This document shows positions 8,326 to 17,999 of a stretch of DNA of 35,165 nt, in pieces. Within the stretch, counting starts at the first letter, position 1. Each line of letters opens with the position of its first letter. The DNA lies in assembly GCA_016215555.1 (NCBI GenBank), contig JACRJC010000020.1, positions 1-35,165 of the forward strand. The letters are read 5' to 3'. The notes beneath the pieces were generated by a model. It did not search any database and was not told where the DNA came from. It was given only the letters and a program-made list of their open reading frames with translations. This DNA comes from Rhodospirillales bacterium (GTDB lineage: Bacteria; Pseudomonadota; Alphaproteobacteria; Rhodospirillales; WMHbin7). The position numbers and the translations under genes are program-made.

Positions 8326-10035
8326 GTGTCGGGGCGGGGCCTGGCGCTTGCCTGCCTGTTGCTGGTGGCGGCAACCCAGGCCGTCGCCATCCTGACCGAG
8401 GTCTCGCCCTTGCTGGCGGGGCGTCTGGTCGATGGCGATTGCTATGTGCGGCTGGCCCGCCTACAGGCGTTGCTGGAGGGACGGGGCTGGTACGATCCCG
8501 CCATTTCCCTTCTGAACGCGCCCGATGGCGAAGGACTGCATTGGACGCGCCCTTTCGATCTGCTGCTGTTGCTGCTGGCCCTGCCGCTATTGCCCATGCT
8601 GGGTCTTCAGCAGGCGGTTTGGCAGGCGGGCCTGTGGATCAGCCCGGTTCTGGAATTGGCCACGCTCGGCCTGCTGGTCTGGGGCCTGAAGCCCCATCTT
8701 AAACCGGGTGGCATTTTGCTGGCGGCGTGCCTGTTCGTCATCCAGCCCGTCATCGCCAGCTTCTTCCTGGCCGCCAGGCCTGATCATCACAGTCTGCAGA
8801 TTTTGTTGGAAGTGGCGGTTCTGGCCGCCTTGATGCGCGTTAATGGGCTGCTGGCGGGATTTGCCGCCGCCTTGGCGCTGTGGGTCAGCGCCGAGGCCCT
8901 GTTGCTGGTGCTGGCCGCCGGTCTGTTCCTGGGCTTGATGTGGATCGTCGAGGGCGAAGGCGAGCGGCGGCGGTTGCAAGCTTTCGTTCTGGGGCTGGCT
9001 GTCGGCCTGACTTTGGCCCTGATGATGGAGCGCCCGCCCGCCCAATGGCTGGCCATCGAATATGACCGTCTGTCGCTGGCGCAAGTGGGGTTGGGCTGGA
9101 TCTTGCTGCTGTCGGTCTTGTGGACGGCGGTGGGAAATGTCTGGGCCGTCGATTGGCTGCGGCGTTTGCCGTTGGGCCTGGGCATGGCGGCGCAGGCGGC
9201 TGGTCTGCTGGCGCTGCTGTTCCCCGATTTCTTCGAAGGGCCTTATGGCGCTCTCGATCCCAGGCTGGTGCCGATTTGGTTCTCGCTGGTCAAGGAAGCC
9301 CAGCCCTTGTCCTTCGGACCCAAGGCGGCGATCCTGCTCGGTCCGCCTCTGCTGGGGCTGGGCTACGGTCTGTGGCGCTTGCGCAACGCCCATGAAAGGC
9401 GGCTTCTGGGACCGGCTTTGTGCGCCCTGGCCGTCTATATTCCCGCCACACTATATCAGGTGCGCATCGCCGCCTTCGCCGCCAGCGCCGACATAGCGCC
9501 TTGGACATTGTTGATTCTGGCCGCCGCCGATATCCGGCGTTGGCGGATTCTGTTGCCGCCTCTGCTGCTGACCGGCCATCTGATCCTGGCTTTGGTGATC
9601 GCCAAGCTGGCCCCCGGCACCAGGGATGCGGGAAGTTCAGGCGTCTGCGCCTGGCATGAATTGGCGGCGCATGTGAAAGCCGAATGGCCGGGCGACGTGC
9701 GGCCCATCCTGACCTATGTCTTTCCCGGCCCCGAATTGGGATTCTTAAGCGGACATGCGGTGGTGGCCGGCCCCTATCATCGCAGCGCCCAGGGCATTCT
9801 GGATATCGAGACGGCTCTGGGTTCGGCGGATGACGCGCCGGCCCGCGAGGTGACGAAGCGGCGCCGCATCGGCTGGATCGCCGTCTGCGACCAGGAATCG
9901 CAAGGCCTGCGCTTCAGCGAGCGGGGCGGATTCCATGCCAGGCTGGTGCAGGGCGAGGCGCCGGACTGGCTAAGTCCGGCGGCGGCGTTCACGTCATCGA
10001 AGGGCAATTTCAGGGTCTATGAAGTCGTCCGCTAA
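8326..10035 (+). CDS. Polytopic membrane protein, probable STT3/GT-C-like glycosyltransferase
   Basis: 569 residues from a GTG that directly abuts the tadC stop. It has about ten to twelve hydrophobic segments over residues 1-460 and a short soluble C-terminal region. Near the N-terminus, after the first helix, comes LVDGDCYVRLARLQ, resembling the first acidic loop motif of STT3/AglB-type GT-C enzymes (D-x-D followed by Y..R). A second acidic loop reads AARPDHHSLQI, where STT3 proteins carry a second catalytic acidic motif. The C-terminal segment HAVVAGPYHRSAQGILD recalls the NR/Y-type substrate loop. No WWDYG motif is visible. Its placement suggests, but does not prove, that it modifies the pilus or another envelope component with a lipid-linked sugar. 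It could instead be a general uncharacterised GT-C protein. Confidence 0.55.
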   Translation: MSGRGLALACLLLVAATQAVAILTEVSPLLAGRLVDGDCYVRLARLQALLEGRGWYDPAISLLNAPDGEGLHWTRPFDLLLLLLALPLLPMLGLQQAVWQAGLWISPVLELATLGLLVWGLKPHLKPGGILLAACLFVIQPVIASFFLAARPDHHSLQILLEVAVLAALMRVNGLLAGFAAALALWVSAEALLLVLAAGLFLGLMWIVEGEGERRRLQAFVLGLAVGLTLALMMERPPAQWLAIEYDRLSLAQVGLGWILLLSVLWTAVGNVWAVDWLRRLPLGLGMAAQAAGLLALLFPDFFEGPYGALDPRLVPIWFSLVKEAQPLSFGPKAAILLGPPLLGLGYGLWRLRNAHERRLLGPALCALAVYIPATLYQVRIAAFAASADIAPWTLLILAAADIRRWRILLPPLLLTGHLILALVIAKLAPGTRDAGSSGVCAWHELAAHVKAEWPGDVRPILTYVFPGPELGFLSGHAVVAGPYHRSAQGILDIETALGSADDAPAREVTKRRRIGWIAVCDQESQGLRFSERGGFHARLVQGEAPDWLSPAAAFTSSKGNFRVYEVVR

Positions 10036-11192
10036 ACATCGTCCGAGGCGCCGCGCCGTCCCATATTGACGTCGCGATGGACATAGACGCCGATCATCAA
10101 ACCGAAGCCGAACAGAAGCGTCAGCATCGCCGTGCCGCCATAGGAGATCAGGGGCAGGGGAACGCCGACCACCGGCAGCAAGCCCATCACCATGGCGATG
10201 TTGATGAAGACGTACAGGAAGAAGGTGTTGGTGATGCCCATCGCCACCAGACGTCCGAAATGGCTGCGCGAGCGCAGCGCGATGGCATAGCCGTAGGCGA
10301 TCAGGCAGGCGTAGAGAATCAGCAGCATGACGCCGCCGACCATGCCGAATTCCTCCGAGAACATGGTGAAGATGAAATCGGTGTGCTTTTCCGGCAGATA
10401 ATTGAGGTGGCTTTGCGTGCCTTGCATGAAACCCTTGCCGAAGACGCCGCCCGAGCCGAGGGCGATTTTCGACTGGGTGATGTGATAGCCGGCACCCAGG
10501 GGATCGTTCTCGGGATTGAGGAAGGTGAGGATGCGGTTCTTCTGGTAGTCGCGCAGGAACTGCCAGCCGACGGGAATGGCTCCCACGCCCAGCGAGATCA
10601 GCAGGCCGAACTTCCACAGCCGAACCCCGGCCAGGAAAAAGGTGGCGCCGGAGCCCAGGATCAGCAGGATGGCGGTGCCGAGATCGGGCTGCACCACCAC
10701 CAGCCCGGCGGGCAGGAAGACCAGGGCGATGGCCGGCAACAAAAACAGCGGGCGACCGATATCCTCGTGGCTGGCGCCGTGGAAATAGCGGGCCAGGGCC
10801 AGCACCAGGGCGATCTTCATGATTTCCGAGGGCTGAATCTGGATGACGCCCAGATTGATCCAGCGCTGGGCGCCCATGCCGATGGTGCCGAACAGATCGA
10901 CGGCGATCAGCAAGATCAGCGCCACGCCGTAGATGACATAGGCCTGGCGCATCCAGAAACGGACGTCGATGAGGGCGACGACGATCATGATCAGCAGGCC
11001 GATGGCGAAGCGCACCATCTGTTTGTTGGCCCAGGGCGATATATGGCCGTCGGCGGCGGAATACAGCATGAAGAAGCCGATGGCGGCGACCAGCGTTATC
11101 AGCAGAACCAGCGACCAACTGACATGCCACAGCTTCTCGCTCAGCCCCATATTGCCGTCGCGGCGCATATTGCCCCTGGGTTCCAAAATCAT
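10032..11192 (-). CDS. rodA: Rod-shape SEDS peptidoglycan polymerase RodA
   Basis: 386-residue SEDS-family membrane glycosyltransferase that polymerises lipid II during cell elongation together with PBP2. About ten transmembrane helices are visible. Family segments include GAQRWINLGVIQIQPSEIMKIALVL, LVVVQPDLGTAILLI, the long periplasmic loop with GSGGVFGKGFMQGTQSHLNYLPEKHTDFIFTMFSEEFG, and the C-terminal LPLISYGGTAMLTLLFGFGL. The start overlaps the mrdA stop (11189-11192). Its stop codon overlaps the stop of the convergent GT-C-like gene (10032-10035), leaving no room for a conventional terminator. An internal ATG (MGLSEKLWHVSW) is an alternative start. Confidence 0.95.
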   Translation of the reverse strand: MILEPRGNMRRDGNMGLSEKLWHVSWSLVLLITLVAAIGFFMLYSAADGHISPWANKQMVRFAIGLLIMIVVALIDVRFWMRQAYVIYGVALILLIAVDLFGTIGMGAQRWINLGVIQIQPSEIMKIALVLALARYFHGASHEDIGRPLFLLPAIALVFLPAGLVVVQPDLGTAILLILGSGATFFLAGVRLWKFGLLISLGVGAIPVGWQFLRDYQKNRILTFLNPENDPLGAGYHITQSKIALGSGGVFGKGFMQGTQSHLNYLPEKHTDFIFTMFSEEFGMVGGVMLLILYACLIAYGYAIALRSRSHFGRLVAMGITNTFFLYVFINIAMVMGLLPVVGVPLPLISYGGTAMLTLLFGFGLMIGVYVHRDVNMGRRGASDDV

Positions 11193-13072
11193 CCGTCGTT
11201 CTCCTGGCCGGGGACATAGGCGAAGCGATCGCGAGCGCCGTCGGAAACCGGATCGCGGCGCAGGGTTTCCGTCATCACGTCGCGGGCGATGGGGGCGGCG
11301 ACCGCCGAGCCGCCGCCGCCATGTTCGACGATGACTGCGATGGCGTATTTTGGATCATCATCGGGGGCGTAGGCCACGAACAAGGCATGGTCGCGCTCTT
11401 TCCAGGGCAGTTCCTCGTTTTTCTTGACGCCGGTGTCGCGCTCGCGAAGGGTGATGCGCCGTACCTGAGCGGTGCCGGTCTTGCCGCACATGATCCAGTT
11501 GGGATTGGCAAGCCTGGCCCCCAGCGCCGTGCCGCCGGGCTCGTTGACGACCAGGCGCATGCCCTTGCGCACGATGGCCAGATTGGCCTTGTTCATGGGG
11601 ATGCTGGGATAGCTGGGCGCCGGCAAGGGCGAGGATTCGGGGCCGGTGGCGACTTCGTAGGTCAGTCGCGGCCTGACGGCAAAGCCGCCATTGGCGATAC
11701 GCGCCGTCATCGCCGCCAATTGCAAGGGGGTGGTCAGCATATAGCCCTGGCCGATGCCGGCGACCAGGGTTTCGCCTTGCGACCAGCTCGAGCGCAGATT
11801 GCGCTGCTTCCATTCGCGGTTCGGAACCAGCCCCGGCTTCTCGCCGATGAGATCGATATCCAGATTGGTTCCCAGCCCGAAGCGCTTGGCCATGTCGGCG
11901 ATGCGGTCGATGCCGACCCGCTTTGAAATTTCGTAGAAGTAAGAGTCGCAGCTATACATCAGGCCGTGCAGCATATCGACATGGCCGTGGCCTTCCTTCT
12001 TCCAGCAATGGAAGACGGCGTTGCCCAATTCGACATGGCCCGTGCAATGAACCGAGAAATCGGGCGATAACACATTGTGCTCGAGCGCCGCCAGCGCCAC
12101 CATCATCTTGAAGGTCGAACCCGGCGCGTACTGGCCGGCAATGCATTTGTTGAGCAGCGGGGCTCTGGGATGCTGGGTCAGGTCTTTCCATTGCTCGGCG
12201 TTCAAGCCCTGGGCGAAGGCGTTGGGGTCGTAGCCGGGCGTCGAGGCCAGAACCAGAACCTGGCCGCTATGGATATCCATCACCACGCAAGCCCCGCTTT
12301 GCTCGCCCAGTCGCTGATAGGCGTATTCCTGCAAGCTGGCGTCGATGGTCAGGCGCACCTCGGCGCCGGGTTGGCCTTCGTTGCGGGCCAGTTCGCGGAT
12401 GACGCGGCCCAGCGCGTTGACTTCCAACTGCGTGTTGCCGCCCTTGCCGCGCAGCGCCATGTCGTGGACGCGCTCGGCGCCGGCCTTGCCGATGCGAAAT
12501 CCCGGCAGTTCCAGCAGCGGGTCGCCGGTCAAATCTTGTTCCGACACCACCGACACATAGCCCAGCACATGCGAGAACTTGTCCGATTTCGGATAGAATC
12601 GGCTTTGGCCGACATCGATCATGCAGCCCGGCAGATCGGCGGCGTTCAACTCGACCCGGGCGACGTCGTTCCAGGTCAGGTTCTCGCGCACGGTGACCGG
12701 CATGAAGCTTCTGCGCCGCTTGGCCTCGCGCAGGATCTTGCTTTTCTCGTGATCGGAAAGGGGGATGATTTCGCTGGCCGCTTCCAGGGTCGCTTCGATG
12801 TCGGTCGCCTGCTCCGGCACCAGCAGCATGCGGTAGTTTTCCTGGTTGATGGCCAGCGGCACGCCGAAACGGTCAAGAATGCGCCCGCGCTGCGGGGCCA
12901 GCAGGCGCAGACTGATGCGGTTTTCCTCAGCCAAGGTTTCGAATTTCTCGCGCTCGAGAACCTGAAGATAATACATCCGCCCCGCCAGCGAGGTCAGCAG
13001 CAACAGCTTGCCGCCGGCCAGCAGCGTCGCCCGGCGCGAGAAAACCTTGTTGCGGTCGGCTGCGCGGCTCAT
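11189..13072 (-). CDS. mrdA: Penicillin-binding protein 2 (elongation transpeptidase)
   Basis: 627-residue class B PBP that cross-links peptidoglycan in the elongasome, anchored in the inner membrane by one helix (about residues 17-36). The PBP dimerisation domain spans about 60-230. The transpeptidase domain follows, with the active-site SxxK as STFK near 318-321, SCD near 372-374 and KTG (CGKTGTAQV) near 528-530. Length matches PBP2/MrdA of other Gram-negatives. It is the fourth gene of mreB-mreC-mreD-mrdA-rodA and starts one base after the mreD stop. Confidence 0.95.
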   Translation of the reverse strand: MSRAADRNKVFSRRATLLAGGKLLLLTSLAGRMYYLQVLEREKFETLAEENRISLRLLAPQRGRILDRFGVPLAINQENYRMLLVPEQATDIEATLEAASEIIPLSDHEKSKILREAKRRRSFMPVTVRENLTWNDVARVELNAADLPGCMIDVGQSRFYPKSDKFSHVLGYVSVVSEQDLTGDPLLELPGFRIGKAGAERVHDMALRGKGGNTQLEVNALGRVIRELARNEGQPGAEVRLTIDASLQEYAYQRLGEQSGACVVMDIHSGQVLVLASTPGYDPNAFAQGLNAEQWKDLTQHPRAPLLNKCIAGQYAPGSTFKMMVALAALEHNVLSPDFSVHCTGHVELGNAVFHCWKKEGHGHVDMLHGLMYSCDSYFYEISKRVGIDRIADMAKRFGLGTNLDIDLIGEKPGLVPNREWKQRNLRSSWSQGETLVAGIGQGYMLTTPLQLAAMTARIANGGFAVRPRLTYEVATGPESSPLPAPSYPSIPMNKANLAIVRKGMRLVVNEPGGTALGARLANPNWIMCGKTGTAQVRRITLRERDTGVKKNEELPWKERDHALFVAYAPDDDPKYAIAVIVEHGGGGSAVAAPIARDVMTETLRRDPVSDGARDRFAYVPGQENDG

Positions 13073-13073
13073 C

Positions 13074-13592
13074 TCATTCGTCCTTCACGAAGGCTTGATG
13101 GGTCAAACCCATCAGCCTGGCCAAGGGCGGGAAGAACAGAACCGTCATCAGGAATTGCGTAAAGGCGGGCCAGGGATCGGTGGCCATGCCGGCCAGGATC
13201 GATACCAGCAGCCAGGTGACGAGGAAGGCGCCGGCGCTGGTCACGGCGAAACCCGTCCACACGACCAGGAACCCATGCGACAGGAAGGAGCGTCGGCGCG
13301 CATGGGCGAAGCCATGCACCAGCAGCAAGACCAGGGCGCTGACGCCAATCGGCAGGCCCGCCAGCAGGTCATAGACGAAGCCGATCAGGAAGGCCGACAG
13401 GCCGTTCAGAAGGTCGGGCCGGTAGACGCCCCAATAAAAGACGCCCATCAAGGCCAGCGGCGGCATGATGCTGGCCAGTCCCGGCAGTTTCAGGGGCAGC
13501 AGCGACAACAACAGCAGCAGTAGGGTCAGGACCACCGGCAGCACATGCCGGGCCGCCATATCCAGGCGCTGCGTGAGGCCGGCGGGTCTCAC
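13074..13592 (-). CDS. mreD: Rod-shape-determining membrane protein MreD
   Basis: 172-residue hydrophobic protein with about five membrane helices, in the position and size range of MreD. It contains the weakly conserved MreD pattern PPLALMGVFYWGVYRPDLLNGLSAFLIGFVYDLLAGLPIGVSAL. MreD bridges MreC and the MreB filament to the wall-synthesis enzymes. MreD sequences diverge strongly, so the call rests on this segment plus gene order. Its start overlaps the mreC stop by four bases. Confidence 0.88.
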   Translation of the reverse strand: MRPAGLTQRLDMAARHVLPVVLTLLLLLLSLLPLKLPGLASIMPPLALMGVFYWGVYRPDLLNGLSAFLIGFVYDLLAGLPIGVSALVLLLVHGFAHARRRSFLSHGFLVVWTGFAVTSAGAFLVTWLLVSILAGMATDPWPAFTQFLMTVLFFPPLARLMGLTHQAFVKDE

Positions 13593-14464
13593 CGCTTGCC
13601 TTGGACGCCGACGCCCTCTTCCGGCGGCGTGATGGCGCCTCCCAAGCCGTAATCGACGATGCGCACGAATTCCAGCTTGTGGCGGTTGACGAAGGGTTCG
13701 ACGCGCACGACGCCGTCAGGGCCTTGCAGCATCAGTCCGACCGGCAGGCCGGGCGGCAGCACGCCGCCATGGCCCGAGGTGACGACGCGGTCGCCGGGCA
13801 CCAGGCGCAGCGTGTCGGACAGATAGTTCAGTTTCGGTTTGTCGCCGTTGTCGCCGGTCATGATGGCCCGGGTGCGGCTGGTTTCCAGCATGATCGGCAG
13901 ATGCGAGTTGAGGTCGGTCAACAGCAGCACGCGCGACGAATGCTGGCCTACCTGATGGACGCGACCGACCAGGCCTTCGCCGGTGACGACGGCCTGGCCC
14001 TTGCGCACCCCTTGGCGCGAACCGGCATTGATCAGGACGCTGTGGGCGAAGGCGCCGCCGGAATCGGCCACCACGCGGGCGGAAACGAAGCCGGCATCGG
14101 GGCCGGGAACGAAATTCAACAGTTCCTTGAGCTGCGCATTCTCGCTTTCCAGGCGCTTGGCCGCTTCCTGCCAGCGCAGAAGCTTCTGGTTATCGTCGCG
14201 AAGCTGGGTGTTCTCGGTGCGGATATGGCCAAGCTGCCGCACATTGTCGACAACCTCGGCCATGGTGGCGGCGGGGCGCGACATCATTTCCAGGATCGGC
14301 GTCACGGTATCGACGGCCGTCGTGCGCAGGCGCTCGACCAGCACGGTGTCGGCCTTGCCGACCAGCATCAGCGCGAAAGCCGCCAGCGCCATGGTGGCGA
14401 ACGCGAAGCGCTGCGCCAATTGCTTGACGATGGCCAATCTCGCGGTCGAACTGGTTGGCTTCAC
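13589..14464 (-). CDS. mreC: Rod-shape-determining protein MreC
   Basis: 291-residue periplasmic scaffold with a short cytoplasmic N-terminus, one membrane helix (about residues 20-40), a coiled coil (about 70-115, RTENTQLRDDNQKLLRWQEAAKRLESENAQLKELL) and the beta-rich MreC core. Conserved core segments include SVLINAGSRQGVRKGQAVV, GLVGRVHQVGQHSSRVLLLTDLNSHLPI and DRVVTSGHGGVLPPGLPVG. MreC links MreB/MreD to PBP2. It lies 48 bp downstream of mreB with no obvious terminator between them. Confidence 0.94.
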   Translation of the reverse strand: MKPTSSTARLAIVKQLAQRFAFATMALAAFALMLVGKADTVLVERLRTTAVDTVTPILEMMSRPAATMAEVVDNVRQLGHIRTENTQLRDDNQKLLRWQEAAKRLESENAQLKELLNFVPGPDAGFVSARVVADSGGAFAHSVLINAGSRQGVRKGQAVVTGEGLVGRVHQVGQHSSRVLLLTDLNSHLPIMLETSRTRAIMTGDNGDKPKLNYLSDTLRLVPGDRVVTSGHGGVLPPGLPVGLMLQGPDGVVRVEPFVNRHKLEFVRIVDYGLGGAITPPEEGVGVQGKR

Positions 14465-14512
14465 GCTTGCTCCTGCTTGTCGATGAAACCGCCCAATTCT
14501 AGGCGGCTTTGA

Positions 14513-15580
<1,068 letters not shown>

Positions 15581-15590
15581 TTAACTTTTC

Positions 15591-15622
15591 GAAAAACCCG
15601 GAACGCCGTTTTCGCGTTCCGG
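15591..15622 (-). terminator. Rho-independent terminator of leuA
   Basis: On the minus strand CCGGAACGC and GCGTTCCGG (15598-15622) form a perfect 9-bp stem around a 7-base loop, followed by GTTTTT. It lies 25 bases after the leuA stop and before mreB. Confidence 0.85.
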
Positions 15623-15646
15623 ATTTCCAAATCTCTCTTCTCTGTC

Positions 15647-17212
15647 CTAGGCCGACAAGGCTTCGGGCGCCGATCTCGTTCGTTTCAAGATCAGCTTGTT
15701 GATGGCGTTCACATAGGCCTTGACCGAGGCGACGATGGTGTCGGTGTCGGCGCCTTGGCCGTTGACCGACTTGCCGTGCTCTTCCAGCCGGACCGTGACC
15801 TCGGCCTGGGCGTCAGTGCCCTCGGTGACGGCGCTGACCTGATAGAGCTGCAGCTTGGCTTCGTGCGGGAACAGGCTTTTGATGGCGTTGAAGGCGGCAT
15901 CGACGGGGCCGTCGCCGGAAGCGGTGGCGGCCAGCAACTGGCCATCCATCTCCAGCTCCAGCACCGCCTTGGGCGGCGCCTTCGAACCGCAATGCAGATC
16001 CAGGCTGACGAAGCGCAGAGTGTCGGAGGCGCGCAGCATTTCGTCATCGACCAGGGTGATGATGTCCTCGTCGAAGATTTCGCGCTTGCGGTCGGCCAGA
16101 TCCTTGAAGCGCTTGAAGGCGTCCTTCAGCGCATTGTCGCCCAGGTCGAAGCCCAGTTCCTTCAGCTTGGCCTTGAAGGCGGCGCTGCCCGACAATTTGC
16201 CCAGCACCAGCTTCGAGCGGTTCAGCCCCACCGATTCGGGCGTCATGATTTCATAGGTCTGGGCGTTTTTGAGAACCCCGTCCTGATGGATGCCCGATTC
16301 GTGTGCAAAGGCGTTGGCGCCGACGATGGCCTTGTTGGGCTGGACCACGAAGCCGGTGACCGTAGAGACCAGATGCGAGGCCTTCATGATGTTCTCGGTC
16401 TTGACGCCGGTGGTGAAGGGCAGGCGGTCGGAGCGGGTGCGCAGGGCCATGACGATCTCTTCCATCGCCGCATTGCCGGCCCGCTCGCCCAGGCCGTTGA
16501 CCGTGCATTCGATCTGCCTAGCCCCGGCATTGACGGCGGCCAGCGAATTGGCCACCGCCAAGCCCAGATCGTTGTGGCAGTGGACCGAGATGATGGCACG
16601 ATCGATATTGGGCACGCGGTTGAACAGCATGGCGATCAGGGCCGCATATTCGTCGGGCACCGCATAGCCGACGGTATCGGGGATGTTGATTGTGCCGGCC
16701 CCCGAGGCGATGGCGGCCTCGACGCAGCGGCACAGGAAGTCATGTTCGGTGCGCGAGCCGTCTTCCGCCGACCATTCGACATTGTCGGTGAATTTGCGGG
16801 CATGCGAAACGGAATCGATGACGGCCTGATAGACCTTCTCGGACTCCATCTGCAGCTTGTATTTCATATGCAGGGGCGAGGTCGAGATGAAGGTGTGGAT
16901 GCGCCCGGAAACGGCGGGCTTGATGGCCTCGGCGCAGCGTTCGATATCGCCCTTGGTGGCCCGGGCCAAGCCGCAGACCGTGGATTTCTTCACTGTTTGG
17001 GCAATGCGCTTGACGGCCTCGAAATCGCCCGGCGACGAAATGGGAAAACCGGCCTCGATGACATCGACGCCCATTTCCTCCAGCGTGGTGGCGATCTTCA
17101 GCTTTTCTTCCAGATTCATCGACGCACCCGGCGACTGTTCGCCGTCGCGCAGCGTGGTGTCGAAGATGATGACGCGGTTGGTGCCGGAAGACTTGCTCAT
17201 GGGACTGTTCAT
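15647..17212 (-). CDS. leuA: 2-isopropylmalate synthase
   Basis: 521 residues from the ATG at 17212, which has AAGGG eight to nine bases upstream; an ATG at 17200 (MSKSSG) is possible and a longer upstream frame has no support. It condenses acetyl-CoA with 2-oxoisovalerate, the first committed step of leucine synthesis. The HMGL-like TIM barrel carries the metal/substrate motif FDTTLRDGEQSPGASM near the start, SVHCHNDLGLAVANSLAAVNAGA with the two metal His residues, and NGLGERAGNAAMEE. The C-terminal LeuA allosteric domain (about 390-510), which senses leucine, is present in full. A Leu-rich leader peptide lies upstream. Confidence 0.96.
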   Translation of the reverse strand: MNSPMSKSSGTNRVIIFDTTLRDGEQSPGASMNLEEKLKIATTLEEMGVDVIEAGFPISSPGDFEAVKRIAQTVKKSTVCGLARATKGDIERCAEAIKPAVSGRIHTFISTSPLHMKYKLQMESEKVYQAVIDSVSHARKFTDNVEWSAEDGSRTEHDFLCRCVEAAIASGAGTINIPDTVGYAVPDEYAALIAMLFNRVPNIDRAIISVHCHNDLGLAVANSLAAVNAGARQIECTVNGLGERAGNAAMEEIVMALRTRSDRLPFTTGVKTENIMKASHLVSTVTGFVVQPNKAIVGANAFAHESGIHQDGVLKNAQTYEIMTPESVGLNRSKLVLGKLSGSAAFKAKLKELGFDLGDNALKDAFKRFKDLADRKREIFDEDIITLVDDEMLRASDTLRFVSLDLHCGSKAPPKAVLELEMDGQLLAATASGDGPVDAAFNAIKSLFPHEAKLQLYQVSAVTEGTDAQAEVTVRLEEHGKSVNGQGADTDTIVASVKAYVNAINKLILKRTRSAPEALSA

Positions 17213-17255
17213 GGGATGGACCCTTTCACGAAAAACCTTTGATTCGACTTTCGAT

Positions 17256-17275
17256 CCGCGCGCGACGCCGCGCGG
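17256..17275 (-). promoter_or_regulatory. GC hairpin between leader peptide and leuA
   Basis: CCGCGCG and CGCGCGG form a 7-bp perfect stem with a 6-base loop on the minus strand, 37 bases after the leader-peptide stop and about 44 bases before leuA. No T tract follows directly; the first T run (TTTTT) is about 20 bases on. It may be one of the alternative structures of a leucine attenuator, or may sequester the leader, but the fold was judged by eye. Confidence 0.4.
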
Positions 17276-17312
17276 CGACTGCCCCAAGCGGTCCGCCGAA
17301 AAGCGGGAGCGC

Positions 17313-17426
17313 TCAGGGGCTCGTAAGTCGAAGCAGAAGGAACTGCAGAGCGGGCAAAACGGCAGCCGGCCGGGCCGCGCCTTGCGCGCCCACCTGTTGC
17401 TTCGTCATGTCGCCGTTCTGGTCCAT
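17313..17426 (-). CDS. leuL: Candidate leucine leader peptide of leuA
   Basis: Short frame of 37 residues that begins MDQNGDMTKQQ and ends LPALQFLLLRLTSP, with five Leu codons in its last eleven residues, including three in a row, just before the stop. The upstream ATG at 17426 has GAAGG eight bases before it; an internal ATG at 17408 would give 31 residues. It ends 100 bases before leuA. Leader peptides rich in the regulated amino acid are the hallmark of transcription attenuation, reported for leuA in alphaproteobacteria. The peptide itself is probably not functional as a protein. Confidence 0.6.
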   Translation of the reverse strand: MDQNGDMTKQQVGAQGAARPAAVLPALQFLLLRLTSP

Positions 17427-17498
17427 CCGGGCCTTCGGTTTCTCGTGGTCAAACAACATACACAAACTGGTCCTGCCGGGTTGGCAGCCAGCGGGCTC

Positions 17499-17528
17499 TA
17501 AAGTCGTCCGAAGGTGCCCGTTTGTCAA
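17499..17528 (-). promoter_or_regulatory. Candidate sigma-70 promoter for the leu leader and leuA
   Basis: On the minus strand a perfect -35 TTGACA (17523-17528) is followed after 18 bases by ACTTTA (17499-17504) as a weak -10. It sits downstream of the arsC-like stop and about 70 bases before the leader peptide, the right place for an attenuated leuA transcript. Confidence 0.5.
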
Positions 17529-17561
17529 CGGATTTCCTTAAGATTCTTGCGAATTTCCCGG

Positions 17562-17903
17562 CTACAAAATCTTCAGCACGGCTTCCGGCGGACGGCCCAG
17601 AACCGCCTTGTGGCCAGCCACGATGATGGGCCTTTCCAGGGCCTGGGGGTGGCGGGCCAAGCCCTCGACCAGGGCGTCGTCGGACAGGGCGGGGTCGAGA
17701 AGCCCGCATTCCGCCGCTTCCTTGGCCCGCAGCAAGGCGCGCGGGCCCGTCTGCAGCAATTTCAACAGGCGGCGGATTTCGGGGGCCGAGGGCGGCGTTT
17801 TGAGATATTCGACGATCTCCGGCTCGATCCCCTTTGACACAAGAATATCAAGGGTTTGCCTGGATTTCGAGCAGCGGGGATTATGATAGATGGTGACCTT
17901 CAT
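17562..17903 (-). CDS. arsC: ArsC-family (glutaredoxin-type) arsenate reductase-like protein
   Basis: 113 residues from the ATG at 17903, which has GGAGCG just upstream; the longer open frame upstream has no ribosome site and no family match. The protein has the ArsC thioredoxin-like fold pattern: the N-terminal catalytic motif YHNPRCSKSR with Cys11, and the later ERPII motif (RP-I loop) typical of glutaredoxin-dependent arsenate reductases. Length is normal. It reduces arsenate to arsenite using glutathione/glutaredoxin in studied homologues. No arsB or arsR is nearby, so the role could be a generic ArsC/Spx-type relative (YfgD group) rather than dedicated arsenic resistance. Confidence 0.82.
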   Translation of the reverse strand: MKVTIYHNPRCSKSRQTLDILVSKGIEPEIVEYLKTPPSAPEIRRLLKLLQTGPRALLRAKEAAECGLLDPALSDDALVEGLARHPQALERPIIVAGHKAVLGRPPEAVLKIL

Positions 17904-17999
17904 GACACGCTCCGGCCAGACGCCCCAATTCCCCTTGGGACCAAATTGTGCCACAAGGAAGGGCGTCGGGGCAGTGACAATTTCCCAGAGGTTTGCGAC

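Noticed and set aside
10077..11219. 380-codon plus-strand open frame across rodA
   Set aside because: Composition rich in Gln, Asp and His is typical of antisense to a membrane protein in GC-rich DNA; rodA is certain.
17904..17999. N-terminal extensions of the arsC-like and mscS genes across their spacer
   Set aside because: Both extended frames overlap each other, lack ribosome sites and go beyond the family N-termini.
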